A stretch of DNA of 64,000 nucleotides from Saprospiraceae bacterium (GCA_016714985.1 JADKBS010000001.1:62001-126000), one strand, 5' to 3'. Positions 8,637 through 17,271 are shown, counted from the stretch's first letter. Made by a program: numbers and translations. Notes: a model not told the origin generated them from the sequence alone.

Positions 8637-9562
8637 AAGCACTAGCACTATCCCTGCTGGCCGTCGTATCTGGCCTTGTTGCGGCAGCACAAACGAGTGC
8701 AACCGTGACCGCCACGGTCGAAACAGTGGACATTGACAGTGGCCAGCGAACTGTCGTGCTGACAGACATAGCGCCACAGGATGCCCACCTCGAAGCCCCC
8801 AACTGGTCGAGGAGCGGCAAGTCGCTCTTGGTTAACAAGGCAGGCAGGCTCTACAAACTACCGCTTGACAAGCCCCGCCTGAGCAAGGTACATACTGGAT
8901 TCGCCAAAGCCTGTAACAACGATCACGGCTATAGTTTCGATGGCAATACGTTGATTATCAGCCACAACGACGAGCGGGTGGGCACCGATGGCCCCAACTC
9001 CCGCATCTTCAAGTTGCCAGCAACGGGAGGCAGGCCCATTCTCGTCACCGAGAACTATCCATCGTATTGGCATGGCATTTCCCCCGATGGTCAGACACTC
9101 GTCTATTGTGCAGCGCGCAACGGCGAGTGGGAAGTTTATGCCATTTCCATCCAAGGTGGTTTTGAAAAGCGCCTGACCGATGCCCCTGGCCTCGATGACG
9201 GCCCCGAATACTCGCCCGATGGCAAGTACATTTATTTCAACGCTCACCGGACTGGCCGGATGCACGTCTGGCGAATGAATGCCGATGGGAGCAACCAAAG
9301 ACAACTCACCCACGACGAGTACGACAATTGGTTCCCGCACCCTTCGCCCGATGGCAAATGGCTGGCTTTCATTAGCTACCAGGAAGACCAAAAGGGGCAG
9401 CACCCCTTTGGCCGGAACGTCAAGCTGCGGCTGATGAACCTGCAAAAAGGCGATGTCAAAGACTTGACCGATGTGTTCTTCGGCGGACAGGGCAGCTTCA
9501 ATGTGCCGTCATGGTCACCTGATAGCAAACAAGTGGCATTTGTGAGCTATAAATTGAACTGA
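8633..9562 (+). CDS. TolB-like WD40/PD40 beta-propeller, secreted
   Basis: A 309-residue periplasmic protein with a signal peptide (ending VAAAQ). It has at least five PD40-type blades, recognisable from repeated SPDGK motifs: SPDGQTLVY, YSPDGKYIYF, PSPDGKWLAF and WSPDSKQVAF. These resemble the propeller of TolB and of prolyl oligopeptidase-type proteins, but there is no catalytic domain. It probably acts as a binding or scaffold protein. It starts inside the stop of the Dabb gene and is followed within 7 bases by a decayed cytochrome gene, so all three probably were one operon. Confidence 0.85.
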   Translation: MKALALSLLAVVSGLVAAAQTSATVTATVETVDIDSGQRTVVLTDIAPQDAHLEAPNWSRSGKSLLVNKAGRLYKLPLDKPRLSKVHTGFAKACNNDHGYSFDGNTLIISHNDERVGTDGPNSRIFKLPATGGRPILVTENYPSYWHGISPDGQTLVYCAARNGEWEVYAISIQGGFEKRLTDAPGLDDGPEYSPDGKYIYFNAHRTGRMHVWRMNADGSNQRQLTHDEYDNWFPHPSPDGKWLAFISYQEDQKGQHPFGRNVKLRLMNLQKGDVKDLTDVFFGGQGSFNVPSWSPDSKQVAFVSYKLN

Positions 9563-9568
9563 CCTGCC

Positions 9569-9986
9569 GTGAGGAAACTATCCACCGACCTGGTTGCCAT
9601 TGTCCGCTGTCATGCGCTGGTAGCCACCATTGCGATAGTTTTTTTCTTAAAAAACGTTGGGGCGCAAGCCCCAACTACCTATTATGGTCAGGTGCAGGCC
9701 ATTGTCAACAAGAACTGCATCCAGTGCCACCGACCCAATGGTGGTGCGCCATTTCCGCTGCTCAACTACAAACAGGTGGCCGAGCGGGCTACCTTCATTG
9801 CACACGTGAACATGCACTACTCGCCCACGCCCGTGCCCGCTACTGACCACTCCTCGGTGGAAATCTGGTATGCGCCCATAAGCCCGACCGTATCGTGAAG
9901 CCTTTCATCTTGGACGAAAGCTGGGTGGTCAACCAGCCTTCTTCATACCCGCCGACACAGTGGAGTCCTTTTTCATGCGCATAGAT
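9569..9986 (+). pseudogene. Decayed c-type cytochrome gene
   Basis: The first 109 codons encode a signal-like N-terminus and a haem c site (CIQCH), then stop at 9898. Homologous-looking text continues in the other two frames: HKPDRIVKPFILDESW at 9877-9924, then FFIPADTVESFFMRID at about 9939-9986. I read this as one gene that has lost frame at least twice and probably suffered an internal deletion, since the segment between the haem site and the second fragment is shorter than I would expect for secreted cytochromes of this type. An assembly error is the alternative. Confidence 0.6.
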
Positions 9987-10045
9987 AGTAAGCAACGGGG
10001 AAATAATAACTTATCAAGTTGCAAGGCACTTAGGGCCAAGCATAG

Positions 10046-10089
10046 GCCCTTCGAGAGGCCGGGTTATCAAACCCGGCCTCTCGAAGGGC
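10046..10089. repeat. Perfect 20-bp hairpin
   Basis: A 20-bp inverted repeat without mismatch around a 4-base loop (atca), with arms starting gcccttcgagaggcc. No T-run follows, so it is not a standard terminator. It sits directly after the decayed cytochrome gene and could be a palindromic repeat unit or a recombination remnant. Confidence 0.7.
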
Positions 10090-10159
10090 AATGCCTTATT
10101 GTTCAAGCATCGGTTAAGAAGTTCAAAACCAAGTTGGAACTTATTATTTACTCGTCACT

Positions 10160-10209
10160 AAAAAGGGGATGGGGTGAAAAAAATTCATTTTTCACCCCAT
10201 CCCCTTTTT
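10160..10209. terminator. Bidirectional terminator
   Basis: A 22-bp perfect stem (outer aaaaagggga with tcccctttttt-type arm) around a 6-base loop, with A and T runs on the two sides. It separates the plus-strand operon from the convergent TonB-domain gene. Confidence 0.85.
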
Positions 10210-10212
10210 CGA

Positions 10213-10653
10213 TCACCCTAAGCTAATCGAGTAGGAATAGCTTCCAGTACTTGGCTGTTGTTCAGAAGTGGCGGGCGCTTCCTCCTTTGTCACGTAATTG
10301 AGTTGTACTTGGGCAGGGGCTTGGGCATTTGGCAGCTTAAAATGTATCTGAATCGTCTTGTGGTGGATGACCCGTAGGCCCCTTGGCACATCCACTTGGA
10401 ATTTCATGGACTTCACTAATCGGATGGCCTCTTCGTCGCAGCCGTGTCCAAGCCCGTGGCCGATGATTTTGGCATCCATCACATCGCCTTTGTGGTCAAT
10501 GTCAAAGCGGACGCTGACCGTGCCCTCCACCTTTTCCGCAAGCGCTTCGGCAGGGTAGCGCAGTTGCTCCGCAACAAACTTTTTCATGGCCTTTGGGCCA
10601 CCCTCGTACCAAGGTTGCTTGATGAAATTCTTGTCCTTTGCTGGCTTGTGCAT
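10213..10653 (-). CDS. TonB C-terminal domain protein
   Basis: A 146-residue protein made almost entirely of a TonB C-terminal-like domain. It has the typical LRYPAEALAEKVEGTVSVRF start, a VMDAKIIGHGLGHGCDEEAIRLV middle and KSMKF end, spanning about residues 25-115. It lacks the transmembrane anchor and proline-rich linker of full TonB proteins and has no signal peptide, so it cannot by itself couple the proton motive force. Such stand-alone domains occur often in Bacteroidota. The C-terminal 30 residues are low complexity. No operon partner is visible. Confidence 0.8.
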   Translation of the reverse strand: MHKPAKDKNFIKQPWYEGGPKAMKKFVAEQLRYPAEALAEKVEGTVSVRFDIDHKGDVMDAKIIGHGLGHGCDEEAIRLVKSMKFQVDVPRGLRVIHHKTIQIHFKLPNAQAPAQVQLNYVTKEEAPATSEQQPSTGSYSYSISLG

Positions 10654-10693
10654 GGCTATTTTTTGATATTGAACTGCTGATAATACTTTCAGT

Positions 10694-10819
10694 GCAATTA
10701 ATTAGCAGGGGGTGTTTTTTTGGGAAAATTGAAAACTTTCCCAAAAAAACACCCCAAAATCTGGGAGGAGAGAAAAAATTTCATTTTTTCTCTCCTCCCA
10801 GGCCCTCCTAAGCAGTTAC
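10694..10819. mobile_element. MITE-like double-hairpin element, complete copy (B)
   Basis: Left end gcaattaattagcaggggg and right end ccctcctaagcagttac match the family termini. Hairpin 1 (ggtgtttttttgggaaa with its complement) and hairpin 2 (ctgggaggagagaaaaaa with its complement) are each perfect. The 8 bases on each side, ctttcagt and ctttcggt, match at 7 of 8 positions, as expected of an aged target-site duplication. It lies between the TonB-domain and potassium-channel genes. Confidence 0.85.
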
Positions 10820-10857
10820 CTTTCGGTTGCGATTTGCGATTAAAACCGTGCCGACTG

Positions 10858-11916
10858 TTACGACAGGCTGGCAAGGTAGCGTTGCAAGGCATCCAACTGC
10901 TCTTTCGTACCGAGCAAGATGAAGCTGGAATCTTCCGAGAGCACTGTTTCTGGCCCAGGGTTTACCACATAACTGCCATCGGCATGTTTAAAGCCGATGA
11001 TGTTAGCCCCAGTCTCCCGCCTGATATGAAGGTCTTGGATGGTCTTGCCCCGGCAGGTGGCGGGCATGTTGCGGTAGTGTATTTCCTCGAACTCAATATC
11101 CGACTCCGACTCACGGGTGATGTAGGAGAAAAACTCCGTAGCCCCAGGCTTGCTTACCAGTGTGGCCATGTAAAAGCCGCCGATTTGCTCGGGCATGATG
11201 ACGTGGTTGGCACCAGCTAACCGCAGCTTCCGTTGCGATTTAGCCTCCGTTGCCCGACTGATGATGTTAAGGGTTGGATTCAATTGACGAGCCGTGAGCA
11301 CGATAAACACGTTTTCGGAGTCGTCGGGAAGGGCTGTTATGAGCGCCTTTGCACGGGTGATGCCGGCTCGTAGCAGGGTCTCGTCGTGCGTTGCATCGTC
11401 TCCGATGTAGAGCACCTGTTCGTCGCTCCGCTGAATTTCCTCAATGACCGCCGTGTTGCTCTCCACCACCACGAAGGGAGTCCGATGGTGCAGGAAATTC
11501 TGCGAAATCTCCCTTCCATAGCGCCCATAGCCGCAGATGATGACGTGGTCACGCAGGGCATCTATTTTTTTGTTGATGGACATAAGGTGCATTTTTCTGA
11601 AAATTTCGCCATTGATGACGTAATAGGAAAACACTGCCAAGGCATAGGCAAAGATGCCGATATTCATTAAAATCAAAAATGACGAAAACCACTCACCCGC
11701 TGGGCTTAACGATTTTACCGCTCCGTAGCCCACGGTTGCGATGGTGATGGTGGTCATGAAGAATGCCTCCCTGAAGTTGTAGCCTTCCAACCACATATAG
11801 CCAACCGTGCCCACCACGAATTCCCCAAAAATCAGCGACACTGCCAAGCGGTTGCTCAACACGGAACGGGGCACTCTTAAAAAGCCCTTTTTGTAGGAAG
11901 GTTTGATTGGTTTCAT
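10858..11916 (-). CDS. Potassium channel with RCK (TrkA-N/TrkA-C) domains
   Basis: A 352-residue ligand-gated K+ channel. From the ATG at 11916, two membrane helices flank the pore loop with selectivity filter TVGYG at 61-65. A cytoplasmic RCK_N domain follows with nucleotide motif GYGRYG at about 129-134, then a TrkA-C domain (about 265-345). Family members open in response to bound Ca2+, nucleotide or similar ligands. An in-frame ATG 78 bases upstream exists, but the extra 26 residues are encoded by a 7-nt repeat array and show no conserved features, so I reject it. Confidence 0.92.
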   Translation of the reverse strand: MKPIKPSYKKGFLRVPRSVLSNRLAVSLIFGEFVVGTVGYMWLEGYNFREAFFMTTITIATVGYGAVKSLSPAGEWFSSFLILMNIGIFAYALAVFSYYVINGEIFRKMHLMSINKKIDALRDHVIICGYGRYGREISQNFLHHRTPFVVVESNTAVIEEIQRSDEQVLYIGDDATHDETLLRAGITRAKALITALPDDSENVFIVLTARQLNPTLNIISRATEAKSQRKLRLAGANHVIMPEQIGGFYMATLVSKPGATEFFSYITRESESDIEFEEIHYRNMPATCRGKTIQDLHIRRETGANIIGFKHADGSYVVNPGPETVLSEDSSFILLGTKEQLDALQRYLASLS

Positions 11917-11950
11917 CGCTTTGCAATAATGCGGTTGGTGGGGAGGTACT

Positions 11951-12028
11951 GGTGATTGGTGATTCGTGACTGGTGATTCGTAGATGGACTCCATTTAATG
12001 CTTCTACCAATCACAAGTCACGAATCAC
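11951..12028. repeat. Degenerate heptamer array with inverted partner, upstream of the K+ channel
   Basis: Five units with period 7 (ggtgatt, ggtgatt, cgtgact, ggtgatt, cgtagat), a spacer of about 25 bases, then the complementary series (ccaatca, caagtca, cgaatca). It lies between the stop of the M48 peptidase gene and the start of the channel gene, both on the minus strand, and could fold into a long imperfect hairpin in the mRNA. Confidence 0.75.
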
Positions 12029-12834
12029 TTCAACAACTTTTTGATTTTGTCGTAGGCGGCCTTGTTCGTGTCGTCGCCTCGGCAGTTCAGTTCCTGTGCC
12101 TTGTACTCTATGGCCTTTACCCGGTTGCCGGGGTCGGGGTGAGTGCTGAGGAACGCAGGCGGCGTGCCTTCTTTGCCCTTTATTTTTTTGAAAAATCCGG
12201 CAGCACCAGCCGCATTGAGGTTGCTGCCACAAAGGTAATGCACGGAATGCTCATCCGCCTCCGCTTCGTGCTTTCGGCTGAACTTCAGGGAGGCGAGGCT
12301 CAACGCCATTTGTTCCACCATTTTGGCGTCCTTCCGTCCCGTCACCAATTGCCGGACGGCATCGAGGCCATAAAGTTTGGTCATTTGCTTCGTGGAATGG
12401 CGAAGTGCGGCATGTGCGATTTCATGGCCCATCACCCCGGCCAATTGGTCTTCCGAGTCGAGGAACTTGATGAGGCCGGTATAGACATAGAGGTAACCGC
12501 CAGGCACGGCAAATGCGTTCAGCGTCTTATCGTCCTTGATGATTTTCACCTGCCAGGCAAAGTCCTTGGCATGGGCCACCTTGCCGGATTGGAGCAGCTT
12601 GTTCATCAGGCTACGTAGGTATTTATAGGCTTCTTCGTTGCCCTTTTCTGGCAGGATGGGAAACTTGGCGGGACTGCGCTCAATCTCTTGGCTCACTTGC
12701 ATGCCAATGGCCTTGTCGTCTTCAATGGTAAAAAGGTTGAAGTCCCGGAGCCTTTTTTGGGCGCTGCATTGCAAAGAGATGGATACCGTAAAGGCGATGG
12801 CGAGTGGCAGCAGGATGATTTTTTTCGGAAACAT
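12025..12834 (-). CDS. M48-family zinc metallopeptidase
   Basis: A 269-residue secreted peptidase related to BepA/LoiP-type envelope quality-control enzymes. The signal peptide may be a lipoprotein signal, since it ends SLQC at about 20-23. The zinc motif HEIAH is at 137-141, and the third ligand lies in KHEAEADEHSV (Glu near 216). Family members remove misfolded outer-membrane proteins, but the actual substrate here is unknown. No multi-pass membrane domain is present, unlike HtpX. Its stop lies within the heptamer array that precedes the channel gene. Confidence 0.88.
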   Translation of the reverse strand: MFPKKIILLPLAIAFTVSISLQCSAQKRLRDFNLFTIEDDKAIGMQVSQEIERSPAKFPILPEKGNEEAYKYLRSLMNKLLQSGKVAHAKDFAWQVKIIKDDKTLNAFAVPGGYLYVYTGLIKFLDSEDQLAGVMGHEIAHAALRHSTKQMTKLYGLDAVRQLVTGRKDAKMVEQMALSLASLKFSRKHEAEADEHSVHYLCGSNLNAAGAAGFFKKIKGKEGTPPAFLSTHPDPGNRVKAIEYKAQELNCRGDDTNKAAYDKIKKLLK

Positions 12835-13015
12835 GGCGAAATGGATTTGGTTGTGGTTGAGAAAAATGGCCAGCCATGTCAGGGCTGGGTCATGCTCAAA
12901 CGAACCTGCAAACCCAGTTTCGTATGTCTGTATTGTTACCGAAATTATAACTGCTTATACTTCTGGCCGTTAGCTTTTAGCCAACAGCCAATTCAAATGG
13001 ACAAAATCTGGCGCT

Positions 13016-13096
13016 CCAAAAAACACCCCAAAATATGGGAGGAGAGAGAAAAAATGGAATTTTTTCTCTCTCCTCCCCACCCTCCTTAGCAGGTAC
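13016..13096. mobile_element. MITE-like element, left-truncated copy (C)
   Basis: Starts in the right arm of hairpin 1 (ccaaaaaacacccc) and keeps all of hairpin 2 and the right end (caccctccttagcaggtac). The left terminus and left arm of hairpin 1 are missing. It lies between the M48 and MFS genes. Confidence 0.75.
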
Positions 13097-13225
13097 CCGA
13101 AATTCTAAAATTAACGTGAAGCCTATTGAAACCCAGCTTACGTGGGGTTAAGCGGGGTGGCTCATCATGCTGTTTAGCCTTTTCGGGGAGGCTCTTTTTG
13201 CCCATCCCCCGAATTTATTGTCTAT

Positions 13226-13268
13226 GGGCGCAACTGGTAGTTTCCTTGAAAAACCGCCAGTTGCGCCC
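13226..13268. terminator. Stem-loop downstream of the sugar transporter
   Basis: A perfect 12-bp stem (gggcgcaactgg with its complement), with a loop that can pair further (ggtagttt/aaaaacc). It lies 24 bases beyond the MFS stop on the minus strand, but no good U-tract follows, so it may be an mRNA-stabilising hairpin rather than a terminator. Confidence 0.45.
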
Positions 13269-13291
13269 CTGCTGCAAGAGCAGTTTATGCT

Positions 13292-14557
13292 TTACCAAGC
13301 CGTCTTCTTATGTCCCTTCAAGGCATAGTAAAGGATGAAGAGATAGCTGGGAATCAATATCCAATAAGCCTGCTTGGGGCCGATGCTCTCGATATCAGCC
13401 AAGCCGCCATAGACCAAGGGCATGAGCGCACCGCCTGCAATGGCCATGATGAGCAGGGCAGAACCCGTCTTGGTGAACTTGCCCAAGCCATGAATGGCCA
13501 ACGGCCACATGGCCGGCCATACCAAGGCGTTTGCTAAACCGAGCAAGGCAATAAAAAGCACGGAGGTGTAACCGCTCGTGAATACCACCAATAGGCTTAA
13601 CACTATGCCAACAATGGCCGAATAGGTGAGCGCCTTGGCCTGTGTGATGAACCGGGGTATGGCGATGATGCCAATAATATAACCAACGACCATCGCACTC
13701 AAAGTGTAAGCGGTGAAACTCTTTGCTTCAGATAATGGTATGCCCTGCGACTGCCCGTAGGTGCCGATGGTGTCACCTGATACAACCTCCAACCCTACGT
13801 AAAAGAAGAGCGAGATCACACCCAGCACCAAGTTCGGGTATTGAAAAACACTTGTCTTCTCGCTTGCAGCGATGGGGTGCGAGGGGTCTTCATCCTGCTC
13901 CTGCTCAATTTCGGGGAGGGGAGAAAAGCGGACCATCAGTGCAAGGCCGACCAGCACGAGTGCCATAAGCGTATAAGGCGTGACTACCCGGAGTGCCAGC
14001 TCGTCCAAGCGGACCGCCTTCTGTGCAGCGTCCATGGTGAGGAGCTCTTGGGTGAGGGAATCGGCATCGGAAAGAACGACTGCACCAAGTATGATGGGGG
14101 CAATCACGCCTGCTGCCTTGTTGCAGATGCCCATGATGCTGATGCGTTGCGCTGCGCTCTCGATGGGCCCTACGATGGTGATGTAGGGATTCACTGCCGT
14201 TTGCAGGAGGGACAGGCCCGTGCCAATGATGAAAAGCCCGGTCAAGAACATGGCATAGGTCCTGGATTGCGCAGCAGGGATGAACACCAAGGCCCCGACT
14301 GCCATGACCAGCAAGCCGAGCATGATGCCTTTTTTGAAACCCGTCTTGCTCAAAACCCGCGAGGACGGCAGGGCCGTGACGAAATAGGCGATGTAAAACG
14401 CAAAGGCTACCAGCAGTGCTTGGAAATTGTTCAGCTCACAAGCGATTTTGAGGTATGGAATGAGCGTACCATTGAGCCAGGTGACGAACCCAAACACGAA
14501 GAACAGGACGCCTAGGATGATGATAGGAACAAGGTTGGATTTTGTTGATGATGGCAT
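13292..14557 (-). CDS. FucP-like sugar MFS transporter
   Basis: A 421-residue proton symporter of the fucose/glucose-galactose permease group (FGHS family) in the major facilitator superfamily. About twelve hydrophobic segments are visible. Family hallmarks include the FVFGFVTWLNGTLIPYL first helix, the FYIAYFVTALPSSRVLSK loop, LQTAVNPYI, and the MWPLAIHGLGKFTKTGSALL segment in the second half. The exact sugar (glucose, galactose, fucose or an N-acetyl sugar) cannot be decided from sequence. The gene stands alone, with no kinase or catabolic partner nearby. Confidence 0.9.
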   Translation of the reverse strand: MPSSTKSNLVPIIILGVLFFVFGFVTWLNGTLIPYLKIACELNNFQALLVAFAFYIAYFVTALPSSRVLSKTGFKKGIMLGLLVMAVGALVFIPAAQSRTYAMFLTGLFIIGTGLSLLQTAVNPYITIVGPIESAAQRISIMGICNKAAGVIAPIILGAVVLSDADSLTQELLTMDAAQKAVRLDELALRVVTPYTLMALVLVGLALMVRFSPLPEIEQEQDEDPSHPIAASEKTSVFQYPNLVLGVISLFFYVGLEVVSGDTIGTYGQSQGIPLSEAKSFTAYTLSAMVVGYIIGIIAIPRFITQAKALTYSAIVGIVLSLLVVFTSGYTSVLFIALLGLANALVWPAMWPLAIHGLGKFTKTGSALLIMAIAGGALMPLVYGGLADIESIGPKQAYWILIPSYLFILYYALKGHKKTAW

Positions 14558-14755
14558 TTGATAAATAGATGGTTGGTGATTTTGAGCAGTGCCTACAGCA
14601 ATGATTGAAAGGATAGGCTGCTGCCAAATCGTTTTCGTTTTGCGATTCCGAGCGGAAAGCTACTTGTTGAATTTTGGATGGCCAAATGGATTGGCAGGAA
14701 AGTGAAAAGATGCCAGATAAACCAAGTTTGCAACGATGGAGAAATAACCCCCAAT
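14558..14755. other. Intergenic region
   Basis: No gene, array or hairpin of note was seen between the MFS gene and the GreA-like gene. The MFS promoter should be here. Confidence 0.4.
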
Positions 14756-15205
14756 TCACAGCACCTCAAGTACCGCAATATGCCCCCCTCGGAAGGGCAA
14801 GGTAGCCCCGGCCAAGCGACCAGACAGCGCCTCGCCAATGGGGGATGCCAACGAAACGAGGTAGTACAGCTTGCCGTCCAACTCCAACTTGCCCGCACTG
14901 ATGGCGATGAAATAGCTCCCTTGATTGGTGATGGCCAGGCTGCCTTCGGCAATGGAGGGTGTGTATTTTTCCAAGTAAATGCGATCCAAGACCAATTGAA
15001 GTTGCTGTGCCTCGGCCAATTGTACACCGAGTTTTTCCTGTTCCAACTGCATCATGGCACGACCCGTTTCATACTTGTCGCCCACGCTGCTCTTGCCTTC
15101 CTCGTTGGCGGCTTGGCGGGCGGCTTCCAAGGCTTGGGTCACGGTGTCCAGCCGCTGTTGAGCGTAGTGCTGGCAATGGTCAAGGAGGCGCTGCTTGAGG
15201 CTCAT
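14756..15205 (-). CDS. GreA/GreB-like protein
   Basis: A 149-residue protein with the layout of transcript-cleavage factors. The N-terminal alpha-helical coiled coil (about 1-80) includes ALEAARQAANEEGKSSVGDKYET, very like the GreA N-domain EALKEARE-type region with a GDKYET turn. The C-terminal FKBP-like domain (about 85-149) ends with SPIGEALSGRLAG, matching the SPLGRALLGK signature of GreA. It is shorter than standard GreA and probably acts on RNA polymerase secondary-channel functions, but a dedicated GreA may exist elsewhere. It is co-translated with the DUF1232 gene upstream (4-base overlap). Confidence 0.72.
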   Translation of the reverse strand: MSLKQRLLDHCQHYAQQRLDTVTQALEAARQAANEEGKSSVGDKYETGRAMMQLEQEKLGVQLAEAQQLQLVLDRIYLEKYTPSIAEGSLAITNQGSYFIAISAGKLELDGKLYYLVSLASPIGEALSGRLAGATLPFRGGHIAVLEVL

Positions 15206-15588
15206 AGCTGTTTGTCCACCTCTTGCAGGTCTTCCACGTTGAACTCCCCGAACCAGTCCCGCAGCTTCTTGCGGGCGGTGATGCGCACCTCATCGTTTAC
15301 GTAAGCGGCGATGGTCACGAGACCAAAACTGAGCACGCCGAGGTCGTCGGTGTAGCCAAGGATGGGGGTGAGGTCGGGCAGGGCGTCAATGGGCGAGATG
15401 AAATAGCCCAGTACGCCGATGATGATGCGCTTTGCCCAAATGGGCGTGTCACTGCGGCGGTAGGCGTAGTAGAGGAGGAGCACGCTATAGACTGCCTTCA
15501 AGCCTGCCTGCTTGGCATAAAGGCGGATTTTTTCGAGTAGGCCGAATTCGGAGAACCGGCTTGCGTATTTTTCAAAAGGATTTTTCAT
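15202..15588 (-). CDS. YkvA/DUF1232 family membrane protein
   Basis: A 128-residue protein with the DUF1232 signature PISPIDALPDLTPILGYTDDLGVL (region about 62-87) in a hydrophobic hairpin. The family is widespread but of unknown function. Its stop overlaps the start of the GreA-like gene by 4 bases, and it follows the next membrane-protein gene by 8 bases, so the three minus-strand genes form an operon. Confidence 0.85.
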   Translation of the reverse strand: MKNPFEKYASRFSEFGLLEKIRLYAKQAGLKAVYSVLLLYYAYRRSDTPIWAKRIIIGVLGYFISPIDALPDLTPILGYTDDLGVLSFGLVTIAAYVNDEVRITARKKLRDWFGEFNVEDLQEVDKQL

Positions 15589-15596
15589 CGCAATAA

Positions 15597-15935
15597 TTAC
15601 TTGATGGCTTTCAACAGTTCTTCATACACTTTCACCCGGTTTTTGTTGAGGCCGAATGAGCCTGTCTTGAAAATGGTGTAGATGAAATAGGCCATTCCAA
15701 ACAAAAAAATATAGACGGTTATTTGGCTGAACTTGGTCAAAAACAAGGCTGCCGTGTAGGCCACAAACCAAACTCCCCCAAACCAGAGGTCCCGCTGTAT
15801 CAGTTTTTTGAAGTAGGCAATTTTTTCCTCCAGCCATTCGGCGCTGAGGTCTTGTGCCTTCAGGATGATTTGTTCCTTTTTTGGCAAAACGTTGATGATG
15901 CTTTCCAACTCTTTCGGCTGCAATTTTCTACCCAT
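15597..15935 (-). CDS. Small two-helix membrane protein
   Basis: A 112-residue protein not assigned to a family. A charged N-terminal region of about 45 residues predicted to be helical (KELESIINVLPKKEQ) precedes two transmembrane helices (about 50-70 and 74-92) and a basic C-terminus. It is the first gene of the unit with the DUF1232 and GreA-like genes. Confidence 0.65.
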   Translation of the reverse strand: MGRKLQPKELESIINVLPKKEQIILKAQDLSAEWLEEKIAYFKKLIQRDLWFGGVWFVAYTAALFLTKFSQITVYIFLFGMAYFIYTIFKTGSFGLNKNRVKVYEELLKAIK

Positions 15936-16005
15936 TTTTCTGATTTGCTTTTAAAAAATAGATGCATGTGCGGTTTGCCCAGATGAGCACAATGGCAGGT
16001 GGGGT

Positions 16006-16698
16006 TTACGGGGATTGCTGCTGGGTGGTTTCTCCTTCCAGTTCGATGCCCTCCAAATGCCCGCTCGTCCGAAAGTAAAACCCTGCCAACAGGCCAAAAG
16101 CAAAGCCGCCGATATGTGCCCACCAAGCTACACCGCCGCCGCCCGTTTCACTGGCGATGGAGGAGGTGCCGTACGTCCATTGCTGCACAATCCAAAGTCC
16201 CAGGAATATCCAGGCCGTGATGCGGAAAGGGAAAACCAGGAACAGCATTTTGATGCGGGAAGTTGGGTGCATGACCAAATAGGCTCCCATTACCGCCGAT
16301 ATGGCCCCGCTGGCCCCCACCATCGGCATCTCGCTGTGCATATTGAAGTATATGTGCGAAAACACCGCTACCAGCCCGCCGAGGAAGTAGAAGAGACCGA
16401 ATTTGAAGCTTCCCACGGTAGCCTCGATATTGTCCGCAAAGACCCAAAGGAAGAGCATATTTCCGATGAGGTGCCACCAGTCCCCGTGCATGAACATGCT
16501 CGTGAAGAGCGTGAACAGGTCTTGCCCGCTGGTAATTTCGGCAGGGATAGCCCCGAAATATAGGTCGAAAGCATCTTGCTGCTCAGGATTCAGACTTACC
16601 TTGTAAAGAAAACAGGCGATGTTCAGCACGATAGAAGCGTAGCTGAAAAAAGGGAAGTGGCCGCCTTTTACTTGGTCATCGCCAATAGGGAAAATCAT
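16006..16698 (-). CDS. Rhomboid-family intramembrane serine protease
   Basis: A 230-residue membrane protease that cleaves substrates within the lipid bilayer. Starting at the ATG 16698 it has six or more hydrophobic helices. The first periplasmic loop carries FMHGDWWHLIGNMLFLWVF, the rhomboid HxxxN-type signature. The catalytic Ser is in VGASGAIS and the catalytic His in WWAHIGGFAFG. The loop between is unusually Gly-rich (ETGGGG). An upstream ATG would add 16 residues encoded by a short repeat array and is rejected. Confidence 0.9.
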   Translation of the reverse strand: MIFPIGDDQVKGGHFPFFSYASIVLNIACFLYKVSLNPEQQDAFDLYFGAIPAEITSGQDLFTLFTSMFMHGDWWHLIGNMLFLWVFADNIEATVGSFKFGLFYFLGGLVAVFSHIYFNMHSEMPMVGASGAISAVMGAYLVMHPTSRIKMLFLVFPFRITAWIFLGLWIVQQWTYGTSSIASETGGGGVAWWAHIGGFAFGLLAGFYFRTSGHLEGIELEGETTQQQSP

Positions 16699-16703
16699 GC
16701 TTT

Positions 16704-16755
16704 GCGAGGATTTGAAGATGCGAGGATTTGAGCGAAGACATGTCAAATGCTCGAA
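16704..16755. repeat. Degenerate repeat array upstream of the rhomboid gene
   Basis: Two diverged copies of a gcgaggatttgaa-type unit, followed by a partly complementary stretch (catttg, ggttcgag). It ends 5 bases before the start codon, in the 5' leader of the rhomboid gene. Confidence 0.55.
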
Positions 16756-16764
16756 CCCTCACTT

Positions 16765-17121
16765 TTAAAGGTCCCAGAAGGACCGGGGTCGGTTATAGAC
16801 TTTGATGGTATCGGTGATGGTCTGCCAGAAGTACCAGATGACCACGCCGGCCACGGGGAAGTAGGCCAGTTCGCCCACGAAGCGCAACCACAATGGGAGG
16901 CTCACGGCCAGCACGATGGCGGTCTTCACGTAGTTCAGCCGCTTGATATGGCTATATACATATACAAGGTGGATGGCGCTCGCCATTTGCCAAATGCCCA
17001 GCACCACAAGCATGGTATTGGTGCTGCGCATACCTGTTGCGAAGCAGGCCAACAATATAATGGCCACTATCAAAACCGCCTGCCCCAGCAGGTCAATCTT
17101 CATCCTGAATTTTGAAATCAT
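16765..17121 (-). CDS. Small polytopic membrane protein
   Basis: A 118-residue protein with four predicted membrane helices (about 12-28, 36-54, 64-80, 86-104) and no recognised family. It lies immediately upstream of the rhomboid gene, separated only by the repeat array, and may share its transcript. Confidence 0.65.
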   Translation of the reverse strand: MISKFRMKIDLLGQAVLIVAIILLACFATGMRSTNTMLVVLGIWQMASAIHLVYVYSHIKRLNYVKTAIVLAVSLPLWLRFVGELAYFPVAGVVIWYFWQTITDTIKVYNRPRSFWDL

Positions 17122-17147
17122 AGCAAACTATCTTTGCGGCGTCATTA

Positions 17148-17250
17148 GACACTATGATAGACAATAGACAGTAGATGATAGACAATAGACAGTAGATTTC
17201 CAGCAAACTACTGCCCCATCTAATGTCTATCGTCTTATGTCTAATATCTC
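17148..17250. repeat. Degenerate heptamer array with inverted partner, upstream of the nitroreductase
   Basis: Left arm with strict period 7 (atagaca, atagaca, gtagatg, atagaca, atagaca, gtagatt). After a spacer of about 20 bases comes the complementary right arm (aatgtct, atcgtct, tatgtct, aatatct), which ends about 20 bases before the nitroreductase ATG. Confidence 0.8.
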
Positions 17251-17271
17251 AAAGCGTCAAAATTACCAAAA

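Noticed and set aside
11917..11994. 26-residue extension of the potassium channel
   Set aside because: It is encoded by a heptamer array and is unrelated to the family.
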